This document shows positions 1 through 6,263 of a stretch of DNA of 6,263 bases, piece after piece. The stretch's first letter is position 1. Each line of letters starts with the position of its first letter. The translations under genes were made by a program, and so were the position numbers. A model generated the notes under the pieces. It saw only the letters and a list, made by a program, of their open reading frames with translations, did no database searches and had not been told where the DNA came from. Source of the DNA: Flavobacteriales bacterium (GTDB lineage Bacteria > Bacteroidota > Bacteroidia > Flavobacteriales_E > Vicingaceae); assembly GCA_029262915.1 (NCBI GenBank), contig JAJCYN010000066.1:1-6263 (forward strand). Reading direction: 5' to 3'.

Positions 1-739
1 TATTACTTATGGCCATAGCCACACCTTTCTTATCTCCAATTTCCTCTTTTAGAATATAACTTTTGTTTAGATAGTTCAATGCCTTTGAGAGTTTTCCCTG
101 ATCATAATAAATGCTTCCAATATTGTTCAATATTGTAGATATTCCCTTCTTGTCACCTAATTCTTCCTTAATGATTAAGCTTCTATTAAAGAAATCTATC
201 GATCTCTTAACTTCTCCTTGACTATAATAAACACCTCCTATGTTGTTTAAGATATTAGCCTCACTATTTTTATCACCTAGTTTTTCTTTTATTTTTAATG
301 CTTTTGAGTAATGTTCTATAGCTATGACTATTTTTCCTTGATCCTTATAAATCATGGCTATATTATTTAATGATGAAGCCATACCATTTTCATCACCAAC
401 TTCTTCTCTAATTTTATAACTTTTTTTATAGAATTTAATCGCTTTTTGAAAATCACTTTTTACCCAAAATGTAATGCCTTGGATATTAAACGCATCAGCT
501 TGGTACGTTTTTAAGTTTTTTTTCTTAGCAAAATCATACATTTTTTGAGCAAAAAAGAATGATGAGTCAGGATTGGAATAAGCATAACCCTTTAAACTTA
601 TATTATACATTGCTTCAAGTCGAACAGTATCTGGCTGAGCTTTATCATTCCAAATAGAAAAAAGACTATCCAAATTAACTTGAGATCTAAGTTGAAAGGA
701 GATGGAAATTAAAAATATATAAAGTAAAATTGACTTCAT
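1..739 (-). CDS. Exported tetratricopeptide-repeat (TPR) protein, N-terminal part, truncated by window edge
   Basis: Reading the minus strand from the ATG at 739-737 gives 246 uninterrupted codons to the left edge, so the C-terminus is missing. Residues 1-20 (MKSILLYIFLISISFQLRSQ) look like a signal peptide or N-terminal anchor, ending in the SQ often seen in Bacteroidota. A TPR-like lead-in spans about 38-110. Regular repeats with a 40-residue period follow, with starts near residues 112, 152, 192 and 232; each carries a core like LNNIG.IYYDQGK...A, then KEELGDKKG. TPR superhelices bind proteins. In Bacteroidota, proteins with this N-terminal style often continue into an output domain (adenylate/guanylate cyclase, histidine kinase, PP2C phosphatase or LuxR-type HTH). 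That domain would lie outside the window, so the function cannot be named. The gene is divergent from the nrtS-like gene. The start is chosen because it precedes the hydrophobic signal; no Shine-Dalgarno is present. Confidence 0.88.
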   Translation of the reverse strand, partial: MKSILLYIFLISISFQLRSQVNLDSLFSIWNDKAQPDTVRLEAMYNISLKGYAYSNPDSSFFFAQKMYDFAKKKNLKTYQADAFNIQGITFWVKSDFQKAIKFYKKSYKIREEVGDENGMASSLNNIAMIYKDQGKIVIAIEHYSKALKIKEKLGDKNSEANILNNIGGVYYSQGEVKRSIDFFNRSLIIKEELGDKKGISTILNNIGSIYYDQGKLSKALNYLNKSYILKEEIGDKKGVAMAISN

Positions 740-759
740 AGTAAGGTTTAAAAGGGCTG

Positions 760-767
760 CAAATGTA
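760..767 (-). promoter_or_regulatory. Candidate Bacteroidota -7 box for the TPR gene
   Basis: The minus strand reads TACATTTG here, an exact match to the TAnnTTTG -7 consensus of the Bacteroidota primary sigma factor. It lies about 20 bases upstream of the TPR start codon, which would give a short leader. No matching TTG-type -33 element is visible at the expected spacing (the stretch is a run of A/T), so the promoter is only half supported. Confidence 0.4.
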
Positions 768-794
768 ATAAAATGAAATGATTATTTTTTTAAT

Positions 795-815
795 TAAGAT
801 GTTTAATACATCTTA
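795..815. repeat. Perfect 8-bp inverted repeat (possible operator) between divergent genes
   Basis: The arms taagatgt (795-802) and acatctta (808-815) are exact reverse complements separated by five bases. A third copy of the half-word, atctta, follows at 821-826 and could pair with the left arm instead. No T-run follows on either strand, so a terminator is unlikely. A binding site for a regulator acting on one or both divergent genes is possible, but this is inferred only from symmetry and position. Confidence 0.45.
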
Positions 816-899
816 GAAGAATCTTACTACAACAGTAAAAAATACAATTAATTTAAAATAATTTCATTATTTTCGTTAAGGATTTAATAACCAATTTTC

Positions 900-1124
900 A
901 TGGCTTCCTTTTTTAAACTTGCTTTTCAAAAACAAACTGTAAAATCTGCTATAAGAATTAGCCTTATAGTAGGTGTTATTTTAAACTTCATTAATCAAGG
1001 TGATGCTATTTTATCCTTAGATTTTGAGAAATTATCACTACTCAAAACCTTACTCACTTTTGCTGTTCCATATATCGTTTCAACCTACTCATCGGTTCTA
1101 ACAAAACGCGAAATAAAATTATGA
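900..1124 (+). CDS. nrtS: NrtS-family nitrate/nitrite transporter, small two-helix membrane protein
   Basis: This 74-residue protein has two predicted membrane helices, about residues 17-38 and 47-66. It carries two stretches I recognise as the signature of the NrtS family: INQGDAIL at the end of helix 1 and VPYIVSTYSSV in and after helix 2. Length and topology fit the family. NrtS proteins were characterised in cyanobacteria as small carriers active with nitrate and nitrite, probably working as oligomers; substrate specificity here is inferred from family only. The start is fixed by an in-frame TAA at 888-890 just upstream. There is no nearby Shine-Dalgarno (AAGGA at 878-882 is too distant). 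The last codons overlap the next gene by ATGA, suggesting translational coupling. No other nitrogen gene is visible nearby. Confidence 0.82.
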   Translation: MASFFKLAFQKQTVKSAIRISLIVGVILNFINQGDAILSLDFEKLSLLKTLLTFAVPYIVSTYSSVLTKREIKL

Positions 1125-2152
1125 AAGCATTATTTTTAATCTTATTCCCTATTGTTTTGTTTGGTCAAAATAGGGTAGAACCTATAAATGATAACATTAA
1201 CAGAACTTCAATGAGAGGGCTTTTTAGTGTAGATGCAACTATTGCTTGGGCTAGTGGAACTGGTGGTGTTATTATGAAAACTACTGATGGGATAAATTGG
1301 GTATCTTATAAAAAATCGGAGTTCGAAAAATTAGATTTTAGAGATATTCACGCATTTAATAAAAAAAAAGCAATAATAATGAGTTCAGGTGATGGCTGTG
1401 AAATTTATAAAACAAAAAATGGTGGAAAAAAATGGAAAAAGGTTTATGAAAACAACCAAAAAGGTATCTTTTTTGATGGAATGGATTTTTGGGATGATGT
1501 AAATGGCATAGCTTTTAGTGATCCTATTAACAAGCAACTTTACATTATAGAAACTAATGATGGAGGGAGTTCTTGGCATAAGCTTGAATCAGTTAATCTT
1601 CCTAAAACATTAAAAGGAGAAGCTGGTTTTGCAGCTAGTGGAACAGGAATTGTTTGCATTGGTGATAGTACAGTTTTTATAGGAACTGGAGGTGGAAAAA
1701 AGGCAAGAGTATTTAAATCAACTAATAGAGGAAAAACTTGGCAAGTTTATGAGACACCTTTAAGGGGTGGAGAGGGAAACGGTATTTATTCAATGGCTTT
1801 CGTTAATGAGAAAAACGGAATTGTAATTGGAGGTAATTATTTAGATTCAACTTATACCGATTCTATTTGTGCTATAACTAATGATGGAGGAGCTACTTGG
1901 AGATTAATTTCTAAAAAACCTCCACAAGGCTACCGTTCTTGTATAACGTATAATGGCCAAGGAATTTTTATTAGTTGTGGTAGAACAGGTGTTGATATAT
2001 CAACCGATGGTAAAAAATGGAAACATGTAACAGATGATGCTTATTACAGTTGTGTTGCTAATGGAGATATAGGTTGGTTAACTGGAAGAAGTGGAAAAAT
2101 GGCACAACTGTTTATTAAAAGAGAATTTTTACTTCAATATTTTAGTAATTGA
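1121..2152 (+). CDS. Secreted Asp-box (BNR/Ycf48-like) beta-propeller protein
   Basis: The 343-residue protein begins with a short signal peptide (about residues 1-15, ending LFG before QNR). Six Asp-box-like turns follow, fairly evenly spaced: TTDGINW (54-60), TKNGGKKW (98-105), TNDGGSSW (145-152), STNRGKTW (200-207), TNDGGATW (253-260) and STDGKKW (294-300). This pattern marks a propeller of the BNR/Ycf48/sortilin-like superfamily. Such Bacteroidota proteins are often labelled 'oxidoreductase' without evidence; I see no catalytic signature, and Asp boxes are structural. The location is probably periplasmic or outer surface. There is no C-terminal T9SS sorting domain. After the last repeat the chain ends in a short tail with a basic KR pair and aromatics (about 331-343). 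The start codon overlaps the stop of the nrtS-like gene (ATGA), so the two are very likely co-transcribed. A hairpin follows the stop within 3 bases. The biochemical role is unknown. Confidence 0.88.
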   Translation: MKALFLILFPIVLFGQNRVEPINDNINRTSMRGLFSVDATIAWASGTGGVIMKTTDGINWVSYKKSEFEKLDFRDIHAFNKKKAIIMSSGDGCEIYKTKNGGKKWKKVYENNQKGIFFDGMDFWDDVNGIAFSDPINKQLYIIETNDGGSSWHKLESVNLPKTLKGEAGFAASGTGIVCIGDSTVFIGTGGGKKARVFKSTNRGKTWQVYETPLRGGEGNGIYSMAFVNEKNGIVIGGNYLDSTYTDSICAITNDGGATWRLISKKPPQGYRSCITYNGQGIFISCGRTGVDISTDGKKWKHVTDDAYYSCVANGDIGWLTGRSGKMAQLFIKREFLLQYFSN

Positions 2153-2274
2153 TAATTATCTTGATAAGTATTTATACCTATCAAGATAATCATTTTACTT
2201 ATTATCAAAATAGGTTTTTTCACTGTTGATATAGTCCATTATTCTTTAGAAGTTTATAAGATTAAATTTCTAAT
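2153..2274. other. Intergenic region with terminator and presumed promoter for the T9SS cargo gene
   Basis: The 122-base gap contains the 2155-2190 hairpin and then an AT-rich leader. A second weak inverted pair (tatcaa 2203-2208 with ttgata 2226-2231) reuses the terminator's stem words. A promoter for the downstream gene is expected here, but I find no convincing -33/-7 pair: TTG at 2226-2228 has no good TAnnTTTG partner. Confidence 0.5.
2155..2190 (+). terminator. Likely intrinsic terminator after the nrtS-propeller unit
   Basis: The arms attatcttgata (2155-2166) and tatcaagataat (2179-2190) are perfect 12-bp reverse complements. After one mismatch the stem can extend by three more pairs around a 4-base loop. 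A T-rich tail begins at 2193, with a stronger T-run at 2215-2220. The stem has only two G-C pairs in its outer 12, so stability is moderate, as is common in AT-rich Bacteroidota. Confidence 0.7.
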
Positions 2275-4065
2275 ATGAAAAACAAGCAATTACTTAAACC
2301 AAAAACAACATTAAATTTAAAGAAAGTAATACTCTATACGGTAATAGGGGGAACTGTATTAACCGGAGTTATTTACTTTGGACTAACTTTTTTTGGAGTA
2401 ATTGGGAACCCTTCAACAGCACTGGCGGCTCAAGTAACAGGTTATTCATGGGATGCCGTAATAACAGTTGATAATAATAAAGTATCAGGAACAACTAATT
2501 TAATTGACTTTCCTGTTGTAGTTAAAGTTACTAACCCGGTATTGAAATCGGTAACAAATGGCGGAATGGTTGAGGATATTAATGGTTTTGATATTGTTTT
2601 TTCCGATATGAATAATGATCAACTAGATCATCAAATAGAATCATATAATCCAGTTACTGGTGAATATATTGCTTGGGTAAAAATCCCTACACTTTCTTCA
2701 AATACAAATACTGAATTTAAAATGTTTTATGGTAATTCAAGTATTTCAACAGATCCTTCTACGGACAGTGTATGGAATGCAAACTATGAAGGTGTTTGGC
2801 ATATGAGTAATGATCCATCAACCAGTGATTTAAATGATGCAGCAGGAAATTATGATGCCCAAGACTACGGTGGTATGAATACTAATGATTTAGTTGTTGG
2901 AAAAATTGGCCCTGCCATTGATTTTGATGGAAACAATGATCGTTATGCCATTAAAAACATCAACTATAATGCTCCAGGATCGATTCCAAGCTTAACTGTA
3001 ACGGGGTGGTTTAAAACAACTTTCAATAATAATACATGGTCAAATAATTGGGCTATGTTAGATTTTGATCGTTCAGAATATTTTAATGTTTTTGTTCATG
3101 GAAGAGGTAAAGTAGGATTTTCAACTCGGGCAGCTTCAGGTGGAATAAATGATTTTTTTGTTGGAAATAATAATGATTACAATAATGGAAGTTGGCATTA
3201 TGTGGCTGCAGTTTACGATGGAGTAAACAAATATCTATATATAGATGGAGTACTAGAGGGAACAAAAAACAATCCACATGCAGGAAACCCTTTAGGAAAA
3301 GGGACAATAACTAGGTATGGTTTTATTGGAGATGGATCAGAAGCATCATCCTTTAATGGAAATAGAAATAATTTTTATTACAAAGGGCAATACGATGAAA
3401 TTCGTTTATTAAATACATCTCTTTCACCCGATTGGATAGCGACTGAGTATGAAAATCAAAATTCACCGAACACGTTTTATACAATTGTCTTTGGATCCTC
3501 ACCATTACCTGTAGAGCTAACCAACTTTAATGTTGAATTAATTGAAAACAGCGTTGAAGTAACCTGGACTACTGCAACTGAAATTAATAATGACTATTTC
3601 ACAATAGAGAAATCTACTGATGCAATAAATTTTGAAATCGTTGATGAAATTACAGGAGCAGGGAATAGCCAGACGATACTAAATTATAATTATATAGATG
3701 ACAACTTATTTGAAGGGGTGAGCTATTACAGACTAAAACAAACCGACTTTAATGGTGATTTTGAGTATTTCCCACCCTTATCGGTCAATAGCCAATTTGA
3801 TGGAGGTGCCTTAACAATAAAGAATGTAAAACCAAATCCATTTACTAACCAGTTCTCAATGGAAATTGAATCGAAAAAATCAGGAATTATTGATTTTATG
3901 ATAACAAATATAAATGGTACAAAAGTAGATGCTTTGAAAATTGAAATTAATAAAGGTCGAACAGAATATACTTATATAAATGGTAATAAATTATCATCAG
4001 GAACTTATATTATTAATGTAATTCATGATGGAATGCCAACAACTTATAAAATCATTAAAAATTAA
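2275..4065 (+). CDS. T9SS-exported DUF2341/LamG-like surface protein with type A C-terminal sorting domain
   Basis: The 596-residue secreted protein has a Lys-rich N-terminus (1-17), a long hydrophobic stretch (about 18-43) and a likely signal peptidase site after ALAA (residues 49-52). A DUF2341-type domain follows at about 57-155, with LIDFPVVVKV, GFDIVFSD, LDHQIESYNP and the closing MFYGN motif. A concanavalin A/LamG-like domain spans about 165-395, including GPAIDFDGNNDRY, WHYVAAVYDG, LYIDG and YDEIRL. A linker module LPVELTNFNV...YYRLKQTDFNG (411-495) precedes the C-terminal sorting domain (about 515-596, from VKPNPFTNQF through LSSGTYIINV). In known T9SS cargo this last domain directs outer-membrane translocation and is removed or replaced by a surface anchor. 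LamG-like folds often bind glycans or take part in adhesion; no catalytic residues are recognisable, so ligand binding is inferred. The ATG at 2275 sits just before the signal. The kinase gene begins 2 bases after the stop. Confidence 0.87.
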   Translation: MKNKQLLKPKTTLNLKKVILYTVIGGTVLTGVIYFGLTFFGVIGNPSTALAAQVTGYSWDAVITVDNNKVSGTTNLIDFPVVVKVTNPVLKSVTNGGMVEDINGFDIVFSDMNNDQLDHQIESYNPVTGEYIAWVKIPTLSSNTNTEFKMFYGNSSISTDPSTDSVWNANYEGVWHMSNDPSTSDLNDAAGNYDAQDYGGMNTNDLVVGKIGPAIDFDGNNDRYAIKNINYNAPGSIPSLTVTGWFKTTFNNNTWSNNWAMLDFDRSEYFNVFVHGRGKVGFSTRAASGGINDFFVGNNNDYNNGSWHYVAAVYDGVNKYLYIDGVLEGTKNNPHAGNPLGKGTITRYGFIGDGSEASSFNGNRNNFYYKGQYDEIRLLNTSLSPDWIATEYENQNSPNTFYTIVFGSSPLPVELTNFNVELIENSVEVTWTTATEINNDYFTIEKSTDAINFEIVDEITGAGNSQTILNYNYIDDNLFEGVSYYRLKQTDFNGDFEYFPPLSVNSQFDGGALTIKNVKPNPFTNQFSMEIESKKSGIIDFMITNINGTKVDALKIEINKGRTEYTYINGNKLSSGTYIINVIHDGMPTTYKIIKN

Positions 4066-4067
4066 AC

Positions 4068-5240
4068 ATGGAGGGTCCTTCAAGAATAATAAAAAACAAC
4101 ATTATTAGTAAACAGCACTATCAAATGTGCTGGCTAGCACTTGTTGTTAATATAATTAGTACAATAATTATTTATACATACTTTTTTGAGAATAACATTA
4201 TTTATTTAAGTATAGGAATGGCTATCTCACTGTTAATTATTCTAGGTATTATTTTAAGGGAGAAAAAAGTTATCTCTTCTGAGTTTTTTGGAATGATTCC
4301 AATGATAACAATGAGTGTTTTCTTTGCTTTTATTTATAGCAAACTTTTTCATCTTCAGGAAATTAGAGAGTTTACCTTTATTTATATGAGTATTTTTATT
4401 GGAGCAGGCATGTTTTTATTAATAAGTCTTAAGCATTCTATAACAATAGCTCTTATAACAATAAGTGCTAATATAGTTTTTTATAATTTCAATAGCTACT
4501 TGACATTTTCTGAAATTATGTTTAATGGAGGTTTAGTGGTTTTGTCAATGTCATTATTTATGATTATTTCTATTTTTATGAGGTATAGATTGGTACTTAA
4601 CGATATTAAATCTACCTCAGAGTTAATAAAATCTCGAGAGAAGATTAGGAAATCTGAAATTCAAAATCGTTTGTTGTTTAATCAGAATCCTCGACCAATG
4701 ATTATTTACTCATTGGATGATTTAAAAATATTAGATGTCAACGATACAATAATAGAACAATACGGTTATTCTAAATCGGAATTTTTACAAATGAGAATTA
4801 CAGATATAAGGCCAGCAGAGAATGTTGCTAAAGTATTAGAAGATGTAGAGAATGTAAGAAAAGGAATTGAAAAAATATCAGAGTGGGTTCATCTTACTAA
4901 AAAAAATAAAAAAATTGATGTAGAAATATCAGCAACAAGTATAGACTTTTATGGTAAAAAAGCAAGATTAGTTTTAATAAAAAATATTACAGAAAGTAAA
5001 TCGATGCAAAAACAATTGCAAGCATCTCTAAAAGATTTATCAGATTATAAAATTGCTATAGATGAAACCGCCATTGTTGCCATTACTGATCCTAAAGGAA
5101 TTATCACTTATGTTAATGATAAATTTTGTGAAATATCAAAGTACTCTAAAGAAGAATTAATAGGCCAAGATCATAGAATACTTAACTCAGGTCATCATCC
5201 AAAAAAGTTTTGGAAAGAGTTGTGGTTGAACGTTAAGTAA
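4068..5240 (+). CDS. Hybrid sensor histidine kinase, N-terminal sensor part ending at a premature TAA
   Basis: These 390 residues form the sensor half of a membrane histidine kinase. Six hydrophobic helices lie at about 21-40, 44-63, 73-92, 102-121, 124-142 and 149-171, followed by a charged helical linker (about 175-200). The first PAS domain spans about 200-310 (NPRPMIIYSLDDLKILDVND, then QYGYSKSEFL). A second PAS begins near 328 with AITDPKGIITYVNDKFCEIS and SKEELIGQDHRILNSGHHP, then stops after FWKELWLNVK. That PAS subtype normally continues with a Gly-Lys turn and the strands seen immediately after the stop, so the protein ends mid-domain. As it stands it has no kinase domain and could not phosphorylate anything. 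The ATG at 4068 is 2 bases past the T9SS cargo stop, indicating one transcript. A GGAGGG just inside the start codon (4070-4075) resembles a Shine-Dalgarno, but no ATG, GTG or TTG codon sits at the right distance downstream in frame. Best read as one half of a broken gene. Confidence 0.85.
   Translation: MEGPSRIIKNNIISKQHYQMCWLALVVNIISTIIIYTYFFENNIIYLSIGMAISLLIILGIILREKKVISSEFFGMIPMITMSVFFAFIYSKLFHLQEIREFTFIYMSIFIGAGMFLLISLKHSITIALITISANIVFYNFNSYLTFSEIMFNGGLVVLSMSLFMIISIFMRYRLVLNDIKSTSELIKSREKIRKSEIQNRLLFNQNPRPMIIYSLDDLKILDVNDTIIEQYGYSKSEFLQMRITDIRPAENVAKVLEDVENVRKGIEKISEWVHLTKKNKKIDVEISATSIDFYGKKARLVLIKNITESKSMQKQLQASLKDLSDYKIAIDETAIVAITDPKGIITYVNDKFCEISKYSKEELIGQDHRILNSGHHPKKFWKELWLNVK
5238..5240 (+). 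other. In-frame TAA interrupting the hybrid histidine kinase
   Basis: Codon 391 of the kinase frame is TAA. The reading frame on both sides is identical, with no insertion or deletion, and the encoded PAS sequence runs on across it (LWLNVK, stop, GKKFYAHIKNKAKD). In PAS domains of this type the position is usually a polar residue such as Ser in a '.KSGK' turn. One base change would restore a sense codon (TCA, CAA, GAA or AAA). TAA is also the normal stop of the preceding gene, so codon reassignment is not supported. Confidence 0.9.
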
Positions 5241-6263
5241 GGAAAAAAGTTTTATGCTCACATAAAAAATAAAGCTAAAGATGACTCGTTTTATTGGGTT
5301 GATACTGCAATTATACCATTCGTAGACAACAATAATAAACCTTATCAATATTTGATAATAAGAAGAGATATTACTGATATTAAATTAAATGAAATTGCTT
5401 TGGAAGAAGCTAAAAATATTGCAGAGAAAGCAAAAAAATATCAAAGTCAATTCTTATCTAATATGAGTCATGAAATAAGAACGCCTATGAATGGTATTTT
5501 AGGAATGACTCGATTATTACAAAAAACGAAACAAACTGAGAATCAAAAAAAATACACCAACGCTATTTATACTTCAGCAGATAATTTAATGGTAATTATT
5601 AATGAGATTCTTGATTTTTCTAAGATTGAAGCAGGGAAATTGACTATTGAGAACATCCCTTTTAACCTTAAAGATTTAGCTCATATATGGAGAGAGACAC
5701 TAAAATTAACTGCTAATGAGAAAAGCATTGGATTTGATATTAATATTGATTCTGATGTTCCTAATGAGCTAATAGGAGACCCTATAAGATTGAATCAGGT
5801 TATATATAATCTTGGAGGGAATGCTATAAAATTTACTAATGAAGGTAAGGTTGTAATTGACATAAGTGTAAAAGAAAGCAATCAAAATAATCTTATTTTA
5901 CAGGTTGATGTAACTGATAATGGAATAGGGATTTCTAGCGACAAATTAGAAACTATTTTTTCAAGCTTTTCTCAAGCGAGTTCAAGTACCACAAGAAAAT
6001 ATGGAGGGACAGGTCTTGGATTAACAATAACTAAACAATTGATTGAATTACAAGGTGGTGAAATATGGGTAGAAAGTGATGAGGGGAGAGGAAGCACTTT
6101 TAGTTTTATTTTAAAGTATGAAATTCAGAAAAAAGAAGAAAAGGCAGAAAAGGTAGAAAAGAGAAAAATAACGAATGAGTTAGGAAAACTTAATGTGTTG
6201 TTGGTTGAAGATCATGATATTAATCAATTATTAGCGATAACGGTTCTTGAAAGTTGGAATTTT
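5241..6263 (+). CDS. Hybrid sensor histidine kinase, C-terminal part: end of PAS, HisKA, HATPase_c, start of receiver; open at window edge
   Basis: The kinase frame is open for 341 codons to the right edge. It encodes the rest of the second PAS (FYWVDTAIIPF, then PYQYLIIRRDIT), a coiled-coil linker and the HisKA H-box SHEIRTPMNGILGM, with the phosphoacceptor His at 5469-5471. HATPase_c follows with N-box NLGGNAIKFTN (from 5808), G1 box DNGIGI (5916-5933), F-box-like FSSFSQASS and G2 box GGTGLGL (from 6003). A Lys/Glu-rich linker (about 6129-6168) leads into a receiver start, LNVLLVEDHDINQ, with acidic residues at 6207-6212; its phosphoacceptor Asp lies beyond the window. All core catalytic motifs are intact. 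There is no good independent start: in-frame candidates are TTG at 5352 or 5400, or ATG at 5463, which falls inside the H-box, and none has a Shine-Dalgarno. It is probably the remainder of the upstream gene, separated by the TAA; if translated alone it would be a soluble kinase lacking its sensor. Confidence 0.83.

Larger units (their letters stand above)
740..899. other. Divergent AT-rich intergenic region
   Basis: This 160-base spacer separates the minus-strand TPR gene from the plus-strand nrtS-like gene and should hold both promoters. It contains the candidate -7 box at 760-767 and the dyad at 795-815. On the plus strand, TATTTTCG at 868-875 is one mismatch from TAnnTTTG, but no -33 partner is visible. 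I see no small ORF or RNA gene in it. Confidence 0.6.

Noticed and set aside
1..480. Regular repeats as a CRISPR array
   Set aside because: The 120-base period is entirely coding and yields TPR motifs; there are no conserved short repeats with unique spacers.
1385..1579. Minus-strand ORF of 64 codons inside the propeller gene
   Set aside because: It lies wholly opposite a well-supported gene with six Asp-box motifs and shows no recognisable domain; an antisense shadow.
2226..2256. Promoter for the T9SS cargo gene (TTG at 2226-2228 with a -7 near 2248)
   Set aside because: The putative -7 has at least two mismatches to TAnnTTTG, so it was not called.
3083..3307. Minus-strand ORF of 74 codons inside the T9SS cargo gene
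   Set aside because: It is opposite the LamG-like domain; the odd His/Leu/Phe-rich composition is typical of antisense translation.
4070..4075. GGAGGG as a Shine-Dalgarno for a later kinase start
   Set aside because: No in-frame ATG, GTG or TTG lies 5-12 bases downstream, and the other genes here lack such sites, as usual for Bacteroidota; the start at 4068 is retained.
5238..5240. Alternative genetic code with TAA as sense
   Set aside because: The gene directly upstream ends with TAA at 4063-4065 exactly after a complete sorting domain, so TAA works as a stop here.
5230..5260. Programmed frameshift or frameshift error as cause of the kinase split
   Set aside because: The frame is the same before and after the TAA and PAS sequence continues directly, so no frame change is needed; the A-run at 5243-5248 is not responsible.

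Overview
The window is strongly AT-rich and looks like a piece of a Bacteroidota chromosome, most likely from a Flavobacteriales-type organism. The main evidence is one protein with a C-terminal type IX secretion (T9SS) sorting domain, preceded by the 'LPVELTNF...' module common in secreted proteins of this phylum. Other support is a TPR protein of the style common there, start codons without Shine-Dalgarno sequences, and a TAnnTTTG-type -7 box. This assignment is inferred from protein style, not from a marker gene.

Layout: positions 1-739 on the minus strand hold the first 246 codons of an exported TPR protein that runs off the left edge. A 160-base AT-rich divergent spacer (740-899) contains a perfect 8-bp dyad. 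Positions 900-2152 on the plus strand are a two-gene unit: a small NrtS-family nitrate/nitrite membrane protein, then a secreted six-repeat Asp-box (BNR/Ycf48-like) beta-propeller that overlaps it by ATGA. A 12-bp hairpin at 2155-2190 probably terminates this unit. A second plus-strand unit starts at 2275: a 596-residue T9SS cargo protein (DUF2341, LamG-like, sorting domain) and, only 2 bases later, a hybrid sensor histidine kinase (six membrane helices, two PAS domains, HisKA, HATPase_c, start of a receiver domain) that runs off the right edge.

The most notable point is an in-frame TAA at 5238-5240, in the middle of the kinase's second PAS domain. The same frame then stays open for 341 codons to the window end and encodes the rest of the PAS domain and all the kinase motifs. 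This is either a nonsense mutation (pseudogene or assembly error) or a real split; the sequence alone cannot decide.

Functionally, the second unit reads as a surface or secreted glycan- or adhesion-type protein co-transcribed with a membrane sensor. The first unit pairs a putative nitrate/nitrite carrier with an exported propeller of unknown role. I see no mobile element, CRISPR array, RNA gene or obviously new defence-type system here.
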